Shown one piece after another: positions 52,230 through 63,587 of a DNA stretch of 64,000 nt. The notes under the pieces were generated by a model. That model was not told where the DNA came from, ran no database searches, and saw only the letters and a program-made list of their open reading frames with translations. The number at the start of each line of letters is the position of its first letter. The stretch's first letter is position 1. The stretch covers positions 3,962,001 through 4,026,000 of the forward strand of contig JAOTOL010001659.1 in assembly GCA_034440575.1 (NCBI GenBank). Reading direction: 5' to 3'. The position numbers were made by a program, and so were the translations under genes. Origin of the DNA: Imbricaverruca yamaguchii (Eukaryota; Arthropoda; Thecostraca; Neoverrucidae).

Positions 52230-53560
52230 AAATTGAGAAGAAATGCAATTGCTTCCATTAGGAAAACGTTTTGCTTCAAATGGTAATTGATCCTACAAAA
52301 GAAAACGAAATATTTAATTTAGTACTCACAAATAATGAACATTTTATACAGAAGCAAGGATGGGAAATACTTTAGAAGATAAAATTCATAGCATTATATG
52401 CCGCTTCCTTATGTGTTGGCTGTGCCGACGAGAAAAATGGGTCATGGATTTCAATTTTGTTGGAAGGAATTATGATTAGTTCCTGATTTTCTGGAGTGAG
52501 ATTAAATGGAAAAGTTATGGTCAGGATGAGATGCATATCAAATGTGGAAAATGCCAGACGGATATACCGTTCGAAACTAGGTTCAAATAATTTCCAATCG
52601 ACAAATTTTAATGGCAAAGGCTAGACGCTCGTGTGTGACAAGGGGAGTAAGACAATTCATGTGATCAAAGAAGCAAGCAATTAATAACAAAACGATTTAA
52701 GCTGACATGCTAGCCTGGGACCGGTAGAACAGCTAGAAACTAATTTAGATGCATTTAGGCATATAAAATCTTTCTGAAATTCATGTTGCTGGCAATTGTT
52801 CGATACTACATGCTAATACGAGCTTTAACTCCTATGGCGTTTCATCTAAAAAGTGCAGTACTATGTCACTAATGGTAGATATCGAAATACTTATTGATGA
52901 TTGATAGCATAGAGTTCCTAAGCGAGCAATTATAGTCAGTTTTTAGTTAATGAAACTGAAGTGCATGTCAAAACATCAATGTCGTTATGCTAGAACAAGA
53001 GATCAGACTACATATTTTACAGTAGCCATAGAAGCTCTCGAAAATCATGTGCAGTAAAAAAAACCTGATAAAGGCACGCAGTCAGACAACATATGTGCAT
53101 ATATGCCAGGAATTTAGTTGTGCTATGACATTTTAGCAATTCCTATATGTATCATTTTCAAGGGGTCTCTCCACTGTTCCAAAGTACCTGAAGATTGCCG
53201 CAATGCAAATGTATTGCCGATTTTGTAAAGCTGAGCTGAATTTTAAAACAGATTTTAAAGCTATTTAATAGCTGAACGTCCATGGAAAATTACATGCCAA
53301 TTAGTTTAGCATAACTGGTTTGTGAGGTGTTGGAAAACAATTGTCAAGGAAAATGTTCAGACTCATATTGATAGGCATGCTATTTCAAGGAGCAATCAAG
53401 GTACTAAAGAATATGGCAATGGAAGTAGAATAGATGTAGTGCACATTGTCTTAGCAAGGCAGTTGATTAAGCTTCACATAAACATAATTCACAGGAACGG
53501 GGGAAAGCTGATACATACGAACCTCCTGGCGTTTTCAGACGACATGTGTTGATGAGGCTA
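52230..53560 (+). mobile_element. Decayed LINE (endonuclease end and reverse transcriptase pieces)
   Basis: Around 52265-52345 the + strand reads PTKENEIFNLVLTNNEHFIQ, similar to the end of the endonuclease domain of jockey/CR1-type LINEs. About 0.9 kb later (53165-53500) come broken-frame pieces resembling the start of the reverse transcriptase domain: TVPKYLKIAA, then a run like NYMPISLA, then VLE in another frame, then VKENVQTHIDRHAISRSNQ. Order and distance fit one element with many stops and shifts. It looks older than the LINE at 1.2 kb. Confidence 0.6.
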
Positions 53561-53914
53561 AACAAAGGCAGCCGTATGGGGACTAGACCCCACGAATGAT
53601 ATCCGATTTTTGTACTTGGAAGTGATCAGTGACCTTTCAGCTTATATGAAGGATCAACTTTCCGCAACAATCAATAGTTCTCACAAACTGATCGCAAGCT
53701 CCTCCTAAGCTACAACAGACATGCTCCTTTAATTATTAGCAGGGTGTTTCTCGATGCTTTACGGACGTCGTGGTTTACCTCAAGCTCCACTAACAGCAAC
53801 GGTTCCGGGTCAAGTCAGGATGTTCTCTGCTGCCCTGCTGCAATATAGCAATCTCTGTTGCGCCATGTAATACTATCTGTTGTGACATTTGACACTCGGA
53901 GGTGTGTGCATATG

Positions 53915-54153
53915 ACATGTAGGCAATGTGTCTTACATATATCCTGCTTGCATTGCCATCTTTTTTTCGTGTAGTACCTGTTCCTTGAAATACCGTGACT
54001 ATCAAGGCGAGGCTGAACATTTTCTTTGACAAGTATTTTCCAACACTTCGCAAACTAGTTAGTTTAAGCCAACTGGTGTGTAATTTTCTACCGAGGTTCG
54101 GCAATGATCAGCTTTAAAAAGTCGACAATACATTGCAGCAATCTTCAGGTACA
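53915..54153 (-). mobile_element. Second piece of the same LINE, inverted
   Basis: Read on the minus strand, this segment repeats 53184-53455. Both have TACCTGAAGATTGC, then GAAAATTACA, then GTTGGAAAA and AAAATGTTCAG, then TATTTCAAGGA in the same order. The copies differ at many positions and by indels. The pair forms an inverted repeat with a spacer of about 460 bases. Confidence 0.7.
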
Positions 54154-54164
54154 ATCAACATTCA

Positions 54165-54305
54165 GCTGTGTCAGTTATGACATATAGCTATGTCAGTTGT
54201 CACACATAACTCTCTCAGTTGTGTCTCACCGATCTGTCAGTTATAGCGCACAACTATATCAGTTGTGTCACGTAACACACTCTTTTGTGACACATAACAC
54301 TCACT
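54165..54305. repeat. Degenerate repeat, unit about 25 bp
   Basis: About five copies of a TCAGTTGTGTCACATAAC-like unit. Confidence 0.7.
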
Positions 54306-54317
54306 GATGCAACATAT

Positions 54318-54680
54318 ACAATACACCGTGTGCCGCGGCAGCTAAGACATGCACTACACCGTGTGTTGTGGCCGCTAAGACATGTACTACACCGTGTGTT
54401 GTGGCAGCTAAGACATGTACTACACCGTGTGTTGTGGCAGCTAAGACATGCACTACACCGTGTGTTGTGGCAGCTAAGACATGTACTACACCGTGTGTTG
54501 TGGCAGCTAAGACATGTATTACCCCATGCTACCTGGCAGCTAAGACATGTACTACACCGTGTGTTGTGGCAGCTAAGACATGTATTACCCCATGCTACGT
54601 GGCAGCTAAGACATGTACTACACCGTGTGTTGTGGCAGCTAAGACATGCACTACACCGTGTGCCGTGGCAGCTGACAGTG
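54318..54680. repeat. 33-bp minisatellite, eleven copies
   Basis: GCAGCTAAGACATGTACTAC followed by ACCGTGTGTTGTG in exact register, with a TATTACCCCATGCTAC variant at every other position near 54517-54600. It ends about 75 bases before the exon at 54755. The open frames (11-residue repeat) are artefacts. Confidence 0.96.
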
Positions 54681-54754
54681 CCCGTTGTGACACACAGTAC
54701 TCCCTGCTGTGACACGCGGTGTGCCGTGACACCTGACGGTACCCGCTGCCGCAG

Positions 54755-54903
54755 GCCGGCCAGGGGTACGGCGCCGAGCTGCCGTACGTGTTCGGCGCGC
54801 CGCTGGTGTCGCACATCGGCCACTTCACGCGCCAGTGGTCGGCCGCCGACCGGGCCCGCTCCGAGGCCATCATCACCTACTGGACCAACTTCGCCAAGTC
54901 CGG
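54755..54903 (+). CDS. Nlg: Neuroligin-like protein, fourth visible exon
   Basis: The 149-base exon gives AGQGYGAELPYVFGAPLVSH, then an IGHFT segment, then SEAIITYWTNFAKSG. This is the segment where esterases carry the catalytic histidine in HG(D/E)E. Here the place is GYGAE, so the histidine is also lost. With the missing serine in exon 37872-38066 this supports a pure adhesion role. The acceptor is GCCGCAG ending at 54754 and the donor GTATGG at 54904. It enters in phase 0 and leaves in phase 2, matching 57165. Minisatellites lie close on both sides: the 33-bp array upstream and the GACGTC array 120 bases downstream. Confidence 0.94.
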
Positions 54904-55023
54904 GTATGGGCGCCGCCCCCTCGGGCGGCCGTCTCGCGATAGGCGGCACAGCGAGATGCGCGGGGGTGCGGTGCTGATGACGTCCAACGATGACTGCCCC
55001 TGCCTCCTGACCGCACCGCCTGG

Positions 55024-55715
55024 CTGACGTCCGCACGTCCGACGTCCGCACGTCCTGACGTCCGCACGTCCTGACGTCCGCACGTCCTGACGTCCGCACG
55101 TCCTGACGTCCGCACCGTCCTGACGTCCGCACGTCCTGACGTCCGCACCGTACTGACGTCCGCACCGTCCTGACGTCCGCACGTCCTGACGTCCGCACGT
55201 CCTGACGTCCGCACGTCCTGACGTCCGCACGTCCTGACGTCCGCACTTCCTGATGTCCGCACCGTCCTGACGTCCGCACGTCCTGACGTCCGCACCGTCC
55301 TGACGTCCGCACGTCCTGACGTCCGCACCGCCCTGACGTCCGCACCGTCCTGACGTCCGCACCGTCCTGACGTCCGCACGTCCTGACGTCCGCACCGTAC
55401 TGACGTCCGCACGTCCTGACGTCCGCACCGTCCTGACGTCCGCACGTCCTGACGTCCGCACCGCCATGACGTCCGCACGTCCTGACGTCCGCACCGTACT
55501 GACGTCCGCACATCCTGACGTCCGCACATCCTGACGTCCGCACCGTCCTGACGTCCGCACCGTCCTGACGTCCGCACCGTCCTGACGTCCGCACATCCTG
55601 ACGTCCGCACATCCTTACGTCCGCACCGTCCTGACGTCCGCACCGTACTGACGTCCGCACATCCTGACGTCCGCACATCCTGACGTCCGCACCGTCCTGA
55701 CGTCCGCACCATCTG
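55024..55715. repeat. 16/17-bp GACGTC minisatellite, about 42 copies
   Basis: TGACGTCCGCACGTCC and TGACGTCCGCACCGTCC alternate without fixed order. The unit shares TGACGTC-CAC-GTC with the array at 37.5-37.85 kb. Long minus-strand frames with CGRQDVRTSG-like repeats are by-products. Confidence 0.97.
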
Positions 55716-57164
55716 CCACACCGTCCAGCTCGCCCCGCCTCGGCGCCACCACGTAACCTGACCTGGTCAACGGATCTGGTCGTCGATCTGTCTGTCCGGC
55801 CCAGGCGAGGTTCTCAGAGCCGACTATCGCGCCTAACTACCGGGCCAGACGGTCTGAAGTTGTCGGCCGCTATCTGTGCTGACTGGTGTGTATTGCGAGG
55901 GCGTTTCTGGCGTCGGGCGCGAACTCCGACGGATTCCGGTCAGCCCGACATCAGTGCGGTGTATATGTTGTGCGCGCAGCCACGTGCATAGTTGGATGCC
56001 ACACCAGGATCGCTAACTTTTTATCGGCCTGCATACGGAAAACGCTGGCGTTGGCGCGGCCGAAGGACGCTATTGCGTCAGACAGATTTATTGAATAACC
56101 TGACGGGAAGACCGAAACAGTTCGTGTTAATTAAAAGCAGCGGGACAAGGCACTGAAAAGCCTTGCATTAACTTCGGCTAGAATTCGCTTCGCATGCTAG
56201 GATTAAATATAAAACACCGTCAGAATGTCCTGATCAAACAGAACACAAAGTATTCCTGAAAATTGCCTTGTAACCCATAATAAGCTGACCGACAGTCATC
56301 CCAGGCCGACATATGGATCGTGACTTAGCTTCCAGGAATTGGTTTTAAAAATGGGTTCAGCTTGTTTGTGCCAACATTGCCTGTCACGAAGTTATATTAC
56401 TAGAAGTGTTTGTATTGAGATATAGTGGAAAAGGACTAGGCTAGTGTAGGCCGGGACGAATCAGTATCGAGCCGGATAATTTACATCCGAACTTTGCATG
56501 TTAAAAACACAGCGAAGACGTTATTGCCAAGCCAATGCAGCCTACATCTATATAATTCACATTACATCTTATTTTTGTAATGATTGGTCATGCTAACCCA
56601 CTTCAGGTTGACGGAGCGGGGTTTTTCCCACCCTCTGTTATTTTTATCCTGCCGCTCCCTAACACTTTGAAATAGGAGTGTGGAATTCGGTGACTGGTCC
56701 TTCGTTTCTTTTTCTACTTCGTCCCAAAAGCTTAGCTTCGTAACTATATCAGAGGCGTTACCAGGAGCGATTAGTGAGAAGCGCCTCTGACTAAGTGGGA
56801 GGGGGCTTGATTCTGCCTCTGCTTAGCTTGAAAAGCTACGGGTCGATTTCGTTGCATTTGGCAGAAAACGACAAAGCTCAACACGCTCGGCTATGATCCG
56901 TCAAGTATGTTCAAGTGTCACACTTGACGTCACATGTCATACCAAAACTTAAACGTCGACGTATTTGGCGAAGTTCCGATTTTAGTCGAACGTCGTACGA
57001 TTAGCGCAGAGGCGGAATGTGGATGCCGTCATGATATGGAGTGTTTTCCGCACAGGTCGGGGTGTTCGTGAGTGTTTCAACCTGTTCTGTTATGTCCTCC
57101 GTGTGTCATCGACATGATCTGTCCGCGCAGCGATCTGACTTGTGATGGTGATTATCTCCCACAG
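55716..57164. other. Intron sequence, no gene recognised
   Basis: Unique sequence up to the acceptor at 57163-57164. No further exon seen. Confidence 0.55.
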
Positions 57165-57274
57165 GGATCCGAACAAGCCCAAGGAGGTGTTCTTTGGAGT
57201 CAGCGGCGGACAGCGATACAAGAAGGTTGTGTGGAGTCCATATGAGCACTTGCACAAGAAATACTTATCGCTTG
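57165..57274 (+). CDS. Nlg: Neuroligin-like protein, fifth visible exon
   Basis: The 110-base exon encodes DPNKPKEVFFGVSGGQRYKK and then VVWSPYEHLHKKYLSL. With the previous exon it forms NFAKSGDPN, the family-typical junction. The acceptor is ATCTCCCACAG ending at 57164 and the donor GTAAGAT at 57275. One base completes the Gly codon at the start and one base is left at the end (phase 1), joining 57800 to make an Asp codon. Its GC content is lower than that of the other exons. Confidence 0.94.
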
Positions 57275-57544
57275 GTAAGATGCGATGTCTCGCACTTTTT
57301 CAACGCTGAATTAGCCATCGATTTAACTAATGAACTCATGGTTGTCCAAGTTACGTGATGTCTGAGAAAGATGTGATCAAAAGGATCGCTTAAATTGTGT
57401 TCCGTACGTAAGAATCAAAATGCAATTATTTTCGTCGCATTCATGCATGGGCATTTCTGTTGCATTCGGTGCATCACCTTAACTCTGATGCAAACTTGTT
57501 CCAGTGTAGAATGGCACCGATGTGAATTGGTTCTGATTTTAACA

Positions 57545-57660
57545 GGCACTGATGTTGACTGCTGGTGTTGACTGTTGGTGTGGACTGCTGATGTGGACTG
57601 CTGGTGTGGATTGGCCCTGGTGTTCACTGCTGATGTGGACTGCTAGTGTGGACTGACCCT
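57545..57660. repeat. Degenerate 15-18-bp repeat in the last intron
   Basis: Repeated GGTGTGGACTGCTGATG-type units end about 140 bases before the last exon. Confidence 0.8.
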
Positions 57661-57799
57661 ACTATCGGATCTGAGTCTGGTGTTGGTTGGCTCCGGTGTT
57701 TGGCACGGGTCTGTGCCACCTCACGAAGTGTCAGAGTGCCGCGTGTGCTGTGTGCGGTCTCTGCCGTCGCCACCGCTGACCGTGACCTTTGTGCGGCAG

Positions 57800-58267
57800 A
57801 CACGGCGCCACGCATGCAGGGCCACTACCGGTCGCAGCGCGTGGCACTCTGGCTCACCCTGGTGCCGGAGATTCACCGGCGCGGCAACACCGGCCTGCCG
57901 GGCCTAGCGCACCACGCGTTCGACAGCGGGCCGCACCCGCACCTGTACCTGGGCTCGGTGCGCTCGGTGGCGGCCACCTGGCGGCCACTGCCGGCGGCCA
58001 CCACCGCCGCCAGCGACACCAACGCCAGCGCCGTGCTGGACGGCAGCGTGAGCGCCTCTGGCGGCGCGACCGCAGCGCCACCTGGCGCCGCAGATGGCGC
58101 TGCGGTCGACAGCGCCTTCTCGTCGTACAGCACGGCGCTGAGCGTGACGGTGGCGATCGGCTGCTCGCTGCTGGTGCTCAACATCCTCATCCTGGCCGGC
58201 GTCTACTACCAGCGCCAGAAGGGTCGCGTCGAGTCGCGCAAGCGCGCCGTCGAGAACGGGCGCGTGT

Positions 58268-58305
<38 letters not shown>

Positions 58306-58623
58306 GGCTTCGGCTGCTCGCGCTCGGGCAGCACCGCGTCCGGCGACACGTGCTCGCTCAAGCTGGACGTGCGGCAGACGACGCTGCCGCCGGCGCAGTT
58401 CGCCGACGCGGCGCCGCCGTCGCTGCTGGACGGCGTGTGCTCGCGCTCGGTGCCGCAGCCGCCGCCGCCGCCGCGCGCCGGCCGGCCGCCGGACGGCGGC
58501 GGCGCGCCGCGCCGGCACGCCTGCGTCACGGCCACCCTGCCGCCGAACTTGGGCCGGCACGCGCTGCGGCCGGCCGCCAGCCGGTGCGGCTCGCAGGAGC
58601 AGCTGTCCGAACTGCGCGTGTAG
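57800..58623 (+). CDS. Nlg: Neuroligin-like protein, last exon (membrane helix and cytoplasmic tail)
   Basis: 274 codons including the TAG at 58621-58623. The start, APRMQGHYRSQRVALWLTLV, ends the cholinesterase-like domain. A low-complexity Ala/Thr/Ser/Gly linker follows, with NAS as a possible glycan site. The transmembrane helix is SVTVAIGCSLLVLNILILAG (58141-58200), very typical of neuroligins, then YYQRQKGR as the positively charged stop-transfer. The tail has a run of 13 glycines (58270-58308), a proline-rich stretch near 58455-58485 and ends SELRV. The last residues fit a class II PDZ ligand (hydrophobic at -2 and 0), whereas vertebrate neuroligins end TTRV (class I). The acceptor is GTGCGGCAG ending at 57799. 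Two other + frames stay partly open because of the high GC and are shadows. Confidence 0.96.
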
Positions 58624-58726
58624 TGGCGGCGTCGGCCGCGTGGACCAGGGCGTCAGGGCGCCGCCGACCGCGGTGGGCGCGCGCGCGCGCGACGGCACTG
58701 GCAGCCGCTGTCGAGTGGAGGCTGTT

Positions 58727-58857
58727 TGAGGGCGGTGCTGCGTCTGTTTGAGGGCGGTGCTGCGTCTGTTTGAGCGCGGTGCTGCGTCTGTTTGAGGGCG
58801 TGCTGCGTCTGTTTGTGGGCGGTGCTGCGTCTGTTTGAGGGCGGTGCTGCGTCGCAC
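58727..58857. repeat. 22-bp minisatellite in the probable 3' UTR, six copies
   Basis: GTTTGAGGGCGGTGCTGCGT followed by CT, with minor changes (GAGCG, GTGGG, one deleted G). Confidence 0.93.
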
Positions 58858-58947
58858 TGTCTGCCGTCGCTGACTCGTCGGGTCGTCGAGTCGGTCGGAA
58901 GTGGCGGCAGATGTGTGACGATTAGGCCGTTAACAATGCCACTTCAC

Positions 58948-58953
58948 AATAAA
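58948..58953 (+). promoter_or_regulatory. Nlg: Polyadenylation signal candidate AATAAA
   Basis: First canonical AATAAA after the stop codon, 325 bases downstream. GT-rich sequence follows at 58960-58978, which would suit a downstream element. Confidence 0.6.
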
Positions 58954-58960
58954 GCACGTG

Positions 58961-59725
58961 CCGTTTTGTTGGGAGAGTGTAGAAAAGACGGGCCTGCAGG
59001 CCCATTGTGTATCGTCACCGTAGATGGATGATTGCGGTTGCTGTAGTTGTTACTTGTTGCCGATGCGCTTACCACATCGGATATTATAATGCTGACTTTT
59101 TACACATGTGATACAGGAGCGTATGTTGAGTGTTCGGAGAATATACAATCGTTGGCGACGGGACGTACGTGGATGTTTTGGTGTTTTTCGTACGTTTTGT
59201 TTTCGGATGCTCAAATTTATGTCGTTCTTTGTCCCTCCAATGATCCAGCTTGCTCTAAGAATATTGTCAAAACCTCGTTCGAAATTAATTCGCATCCCAA
59301 TAGCCAACATCACAGAAGTGTTCCGAGAAACATGTTTCTTCCTTAGTCCTTGAATACTACAATAAAAGTGTCCTCCCAAAGATGAAGGTGCTCCTGAAAA
59401 TGTGCCGATCCAACTGAACTTTTGCCTGAGAAGCGTAAGTGTATGATAATTATGTTCGCCTTGCTGTGACAGTCCAGGTTTGCTCTAGCGCCGCGACAAC
59501 TTGCCTGCAAGAGCCGTTCATGGGGCTTTTACTGGTCAGGCTTGTGAGCGGCAAAACCGCGACAGCTTGTCCTACAGAAACAGTTTCAACAAACGTCTTG
59601 GCAAATACCGATGCGTGTTTTTTAACAGTTCGTTCCTGCAGGTTCCTCTCGGCACTATGACAATCAACAGTCCAGATGCGCTCTCGCTCGCTCTCGCTGC
59701 CAGCTCTGTCTGCCATGATCAGTGG
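58961..59725. other. Downstream region, no gene recognised
   Basis: Short open frames only. Confidence 0.5.
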
Positions 59726-59955
59726 CAGACTCGCGCTGACCGGGTCACACCTATGACGCGTCAGGAACGTGGCAGACTCGCGCTGCTTGGGTCACACATA
59801 TGACACGTCAGGCACGTGGGAGACTCGCGCTACTCGGGTCACACCTATAACGCGTCAGGCACGTGGCAGACTCGCGCTGACCGTGTCACACCTATGACGC
59901 GTCAGGCACGTGACAGACCCGCGCTGCTCGGGTCACACCTATGACGCGCCAGGTA
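59726..59955. repeat. 47-bp minisatellite, five copies
   Basis: CAGACTCGCGCTGACCGGGT then CACACCTATGACGCGTCAGG, at exact 47-base spacing from 59726. Confidence 0.94.
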
Positions 59956-60432
59956 CGGTCGAAAGCATTCATTCCCGCACCCTTTCCTCGGGGGAGGGGC
60001 TCGGTCAGTGCCACTCGCCAAGCCAAATGCTGCATGGCAACGGTTACACACTGCATGGCAGAAGAACAGTGCCGTGTTACATGGTGGCGGCCCTGCTGGT
60101 GTCGGTCAGCCGCCGGCGGCGGATCCGACTAGGCAGAGCAGACCGTGGGGAGCGCTACACCAACTGCTGACGTCAGCGACGGTCCGGCGCCCACCGACGG
60201 GTGAAGGTCTGCGCTCAGAACCGGAGAGCAGCACTCAACAAGTCAGGTCATACAGACATGCCGGCCAGCCATAATGCTGCCGCCGGACTCACTGCCAACG
60301 AGCGCGTCAGAAATTAACTTCGTTACAAAAGGCGAAGACATTTGATCCATTATTCACCCCGACCCTTCTCGCACCCCCGTTTTCGGACACATTCGTTCTT
60401 GGGACGGGACGTTTTGCCTGTCAGACACTGAC
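59956..60432. other. No gene recognised
   Basis: Short overlapping open frames, no family seen. Confidence 0.5.
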
Positions 60433-60912
60433 CATGCAATTGGGTCTCCCGCCGGTAGACACCGGTCCTGTCATTGGGACTCCCGCCGGCAGGCACTGAT
60501 CCTGTCATTGGGACTCTCACCGGCAGGCACTGGCCCTGTCATTGGGACTCTCACCGGCAGGAGCTTGACCTGTCATTGGGACTCCCGCCGGCAGGCACTG
60601 ACCCTGACATTGGGACTCCCGCCGGCAGGAGCTGGACCTGTCATTGGGACTCCCGCCGGCAGGCACTGATCCTGTCATTGGGACTCTCACCGGCAGGCAC
60701 TGATCCTGTCATTGGGACTCCCGCCGGCAGGAGCTGGACCTGTCATTGGGACTCCCGCCGGCAGGCACTGATCCTGTCATTGGGACTCTAACCGGTAGGC
60801 ACTGATCCTGTCATTGGGACTCCCGCCGGCAGGAGCTGGACCTGTCATTGGGACTCCCGCCGGCAGGAGCTGGACCTGTCATTGGGACTCTCACCGGTAG
60901 ACATTTTCCCTG
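60433..60912. repeat. 34-bp minisatellite, about 14 copies
   Basis: TGTCATTGGGACTCCCGCCG then GCAGGCACTGATCC. Two classes (CCCGCCGGCAGGAGCTGGAC and CTCACCGGCAGGCACTG) mix along the array. Confidence 0.95.
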
Positions 60913-61673
60913 CTATTGGGTATGAATAACCTTTACACATATCACCTATGTTAGACCATGCATTCAGCTTACGTATCTTCAATATTGAAGGATGAAATCA
61001 CACTTCTTTAGCTCCCAGGGTCAGAAAACTACCGCGAAGATGCAAACCCAGTGCATCCAAACATTGACATGTTTGATTTGGCTCCGATGATCAACCAAAA
61101 AGATATAGAAATACGCTTCAAATAATTTTGGAAGTTTGAAGATGGAGCTATTCATCATTACGCGTAGCACATTTCTCTATTTTGCATATAAAAAGTAAGT
61201 GCCAACGGATAAAAGTAATCTGACTTGCCCGAATGCCAGGGGTTGGTAATAATCCCTAACTGTCGTTAAAGCAGCCAGATATATACAACACGTAGCATTT
61301 TGCTACTGTGCTACACCAGTGCTATATCGGCGCTGTTGAAGCCAGATATGCGCCTGGTGAACTTAAAGCGGCTTGATGAAGGCGAAGGTAATTTCTAATG
61401 TCCCTTCTTTCTCACCATGCACCACGCTATTTTGCGTTTTCGAATTGTTTGGAGTGCAAGGTTTCCCTCAGGGTCGATTGCGAGGTCGCCGAAAATCAGC
61501 CAATACCAAACAGGCTCTTTCTCTCCAGGGCTGGGTTCTGTAACAAGCGCCACCTATTTCCAGATATTTGATTTGGTGGCGCCATCTTTGGGACTCGACG
61601 TATTGCTCAGAGGTCTGGTGGTTGGTGTTCGGTGTTTGGATGACAAAAATATCGGTTCTACAATAGCTATGTT
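60913..61673. other. No gene recognised
   Basis: Unique sequence, no exon or RNA gene seen. Confidence 0.5.
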
Positions 61674-61890
61674 TGGAATGTTGTACTGTAGCGAGGTCTC
61701 CAATGTTGTACAGCAGCCAGGTCTGAAATGTTGTACGGTAGCCAGGTCTGGAATTTTGTCCTGTAGCCAGGTGTGGAATGTTGTACAGCAGCCATCTTTG
61801 GAATGTTGTACAGCAGCCAAGTGTGGAATGTTGTACAGCAGCCGGGTCTGTAATGTTGCACGGCAGCCAAGTTTGGAATGTTTTACCGTA
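61674..61890. repeat. 25-bp minisatellite, about nine copies
   Basis: GGAATGTTGTACAGCAGCCA followed by AGTGT or GGTCT, in good register. Confidence 0.93.
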
Positions 61891-62186
61891 GCCAAGGCTA
61901 AACTAGCGCTCAGTGTATCCGCCCCATTGGATGAAATGACGACCATGAATGAAGCTGTACCAGAACAGCGCGTTTTTCATGGGCACCAGTGTGCGAGGAG
62001 CTGTGGTAGGTACCTGTTGTTCATGCTCCTTAAGACCACTAAATTACAATGTGGAGGATAGCGTTGCATTCCTGGACGTCTCCGCCGCAGATGATGGGGC
62101 GCACGTCCCAAAGTTCGTGAGATTTAGCATGAAATGGAAAGAATCAACCTGACGCCATTTCATCCGCGCAATGTCTACAATTCCTG

Positions 62187-62545
62187 GCGACGCAGCTGTC
62201 CCGCCACTGTATATCACTATGCTACTGCTACATATTGCTACACAGTAGACAGAGTAATCTCCGGCGACGCCAACGCTTCCGTCACATTATGCCGCTATGC
62301 AACTGCTTCACGTTACCACACACTACATAGGGTAAGCCCAGGCGATGTCAATGCTTCAGCCACGTTATCCTGCTATGCCACTGCTACGCGGTACCATATA
62401 CTGGACAGAGTAATCCCTGACGACGCGGCGGTCCGGCCACGCTGTACCATTGTGCTTCTGTAACACACTGCTGCACGCAAGACAAAGAAATCCCTGGCTA
62501 TGCCATCGGTTTAGTCGCGTTGTTTCGTTATGCCGCCAGTACCAG
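62187..62545. repeat. 78-bp degenerate tandem repeat, about 4.5 copies
   Basis: Units begin near 62187, 62264, 62342, 62420 and 62496 with GCGACGCCAACGCTTCCG-like sequence, then GCTATGCAACTGCT and AGACAGAGTAATC. Copies differ by about a quarter of positions by eye. Confidence 0.8.
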
Positions 62546-63587
62546 GCACGCTGAAGGGCGCTGGACGAGCAAGGACATATGCAAAAGTGCAGCATAATCC
62601 GAGCATATTAGTAATAAGCGCATTGGCTCGAGTGTTTGCACAGCCAGGTGCCAGCAGGCACGCGTGCAGGGTTACGGTGATTTCCGGTGCGAAACATTCA
62701 CCAATTTGCATTACTAACAGCATAGCTGGAGGCCGAGCATCGTGCCCCCGGGCTGCGCCCCGGTTCCCAGTACCCTAACCGGCCGCGACGCCACCACCGG
62801 ACCACAGACGGTGGCCGCGGGTGTCCGCCACCGTGCGAAATCTGCCGTGGCTCCCAGGTAAGCGGTGGTGACGCCGCAAACTATTTCCCTTGAACACAGA
62901 CAGGGTGTACTTCGGAGAAAATATTGTCCTGAGAGATGATGCATATCAAGGTGGGAACAGCAGATTTGGCTCCGAATGGAAATATTAGAACTTGAAGCGC
63001 TGCATTGGGTGGTTGAGCGCCGTTGAAGGTTGGCCGTCGGCGAAGAAATTGCTGCAAACTATTTGCGTCGGCAAATATTAAGTACCCTAAGAAAGACCAC
63101 TTAAAAACCTTTCAAAATATCAAACTTGGAAGAGTTCATAGGACTCTTATTGCAAAATGGAGTACGGAACGCTAAAACCAAAAACAAAGAAGATATTCCG
63201 GGGTTTCAAAGGCGTAGCGGTTAGTCAGAACAGCTCAGACAAACTCTCGTGTCATGCATACGGAGCAGAACCACTCTCTCGGGCTTCGTTCCTGGTCGCA
63301 GCCAGCATGAGGCACCGTCAAGGACCCCGAGCAAGCGAGTGCGAGAGGCCGGCGGCCTCCACTGCTGCAGCCACAAGATCCGGCATCAAGCCGCCAAAGG
63401 AAATGTGCGGACAGTCCGCAACTGTACTCTCTCGACAGACCGTGAAAACATGCATCGTGCCTCAAGCTTACCGCACAGATTGTGGGATTAGAACAGGTGT
63501 CGCCTTGCATCAGAATACATATGTCTTACAGCCACCGCGTGCGGTCTATTGTCGAGTATATCACCTCCACCCAACTTCAGCTGGGAG
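62546..63587. other. No gene recognised
   Basis: The open frame 63157-63612 (151 codons) runs into the next repeat array and has no recognisable domain. Confidence 0.5.

Larger units (their letters stand above)
58624..58960 (+). other. Nlg: Neuroligin 3' untranslated region (inferred extent)
   Basis: From the stop codon to just past the first AATAAA (58948-58953). It holds the 22-bp repeat at 58727-58857. The true cleavage site cannot be seen from sequence alone. Confidence 0.55.

Noticed and set aside
54254..55721. Minus-strand open frames up to 474 codons (CGRQDVRTSG-like and CLSCHNTRC-like repeats)
   Set aside because: Made from the GACGTC and 33-bp arrays and antisense to a confirmed neuroligin exon.
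57789..58857. Alternative frames of 145-320 codons over the last exon
   Set aside because: High GC keeps them open. Only the 57800-58623 frame has the domain end, the membrane helix and phase continuity.
62760..62855. Possible exon ending at GTAAGCGG (62857)
   Set aside because: GC-rich with a good donor-like site, but no clear acceptor, no recognisable peptide and no partner exon in frame.
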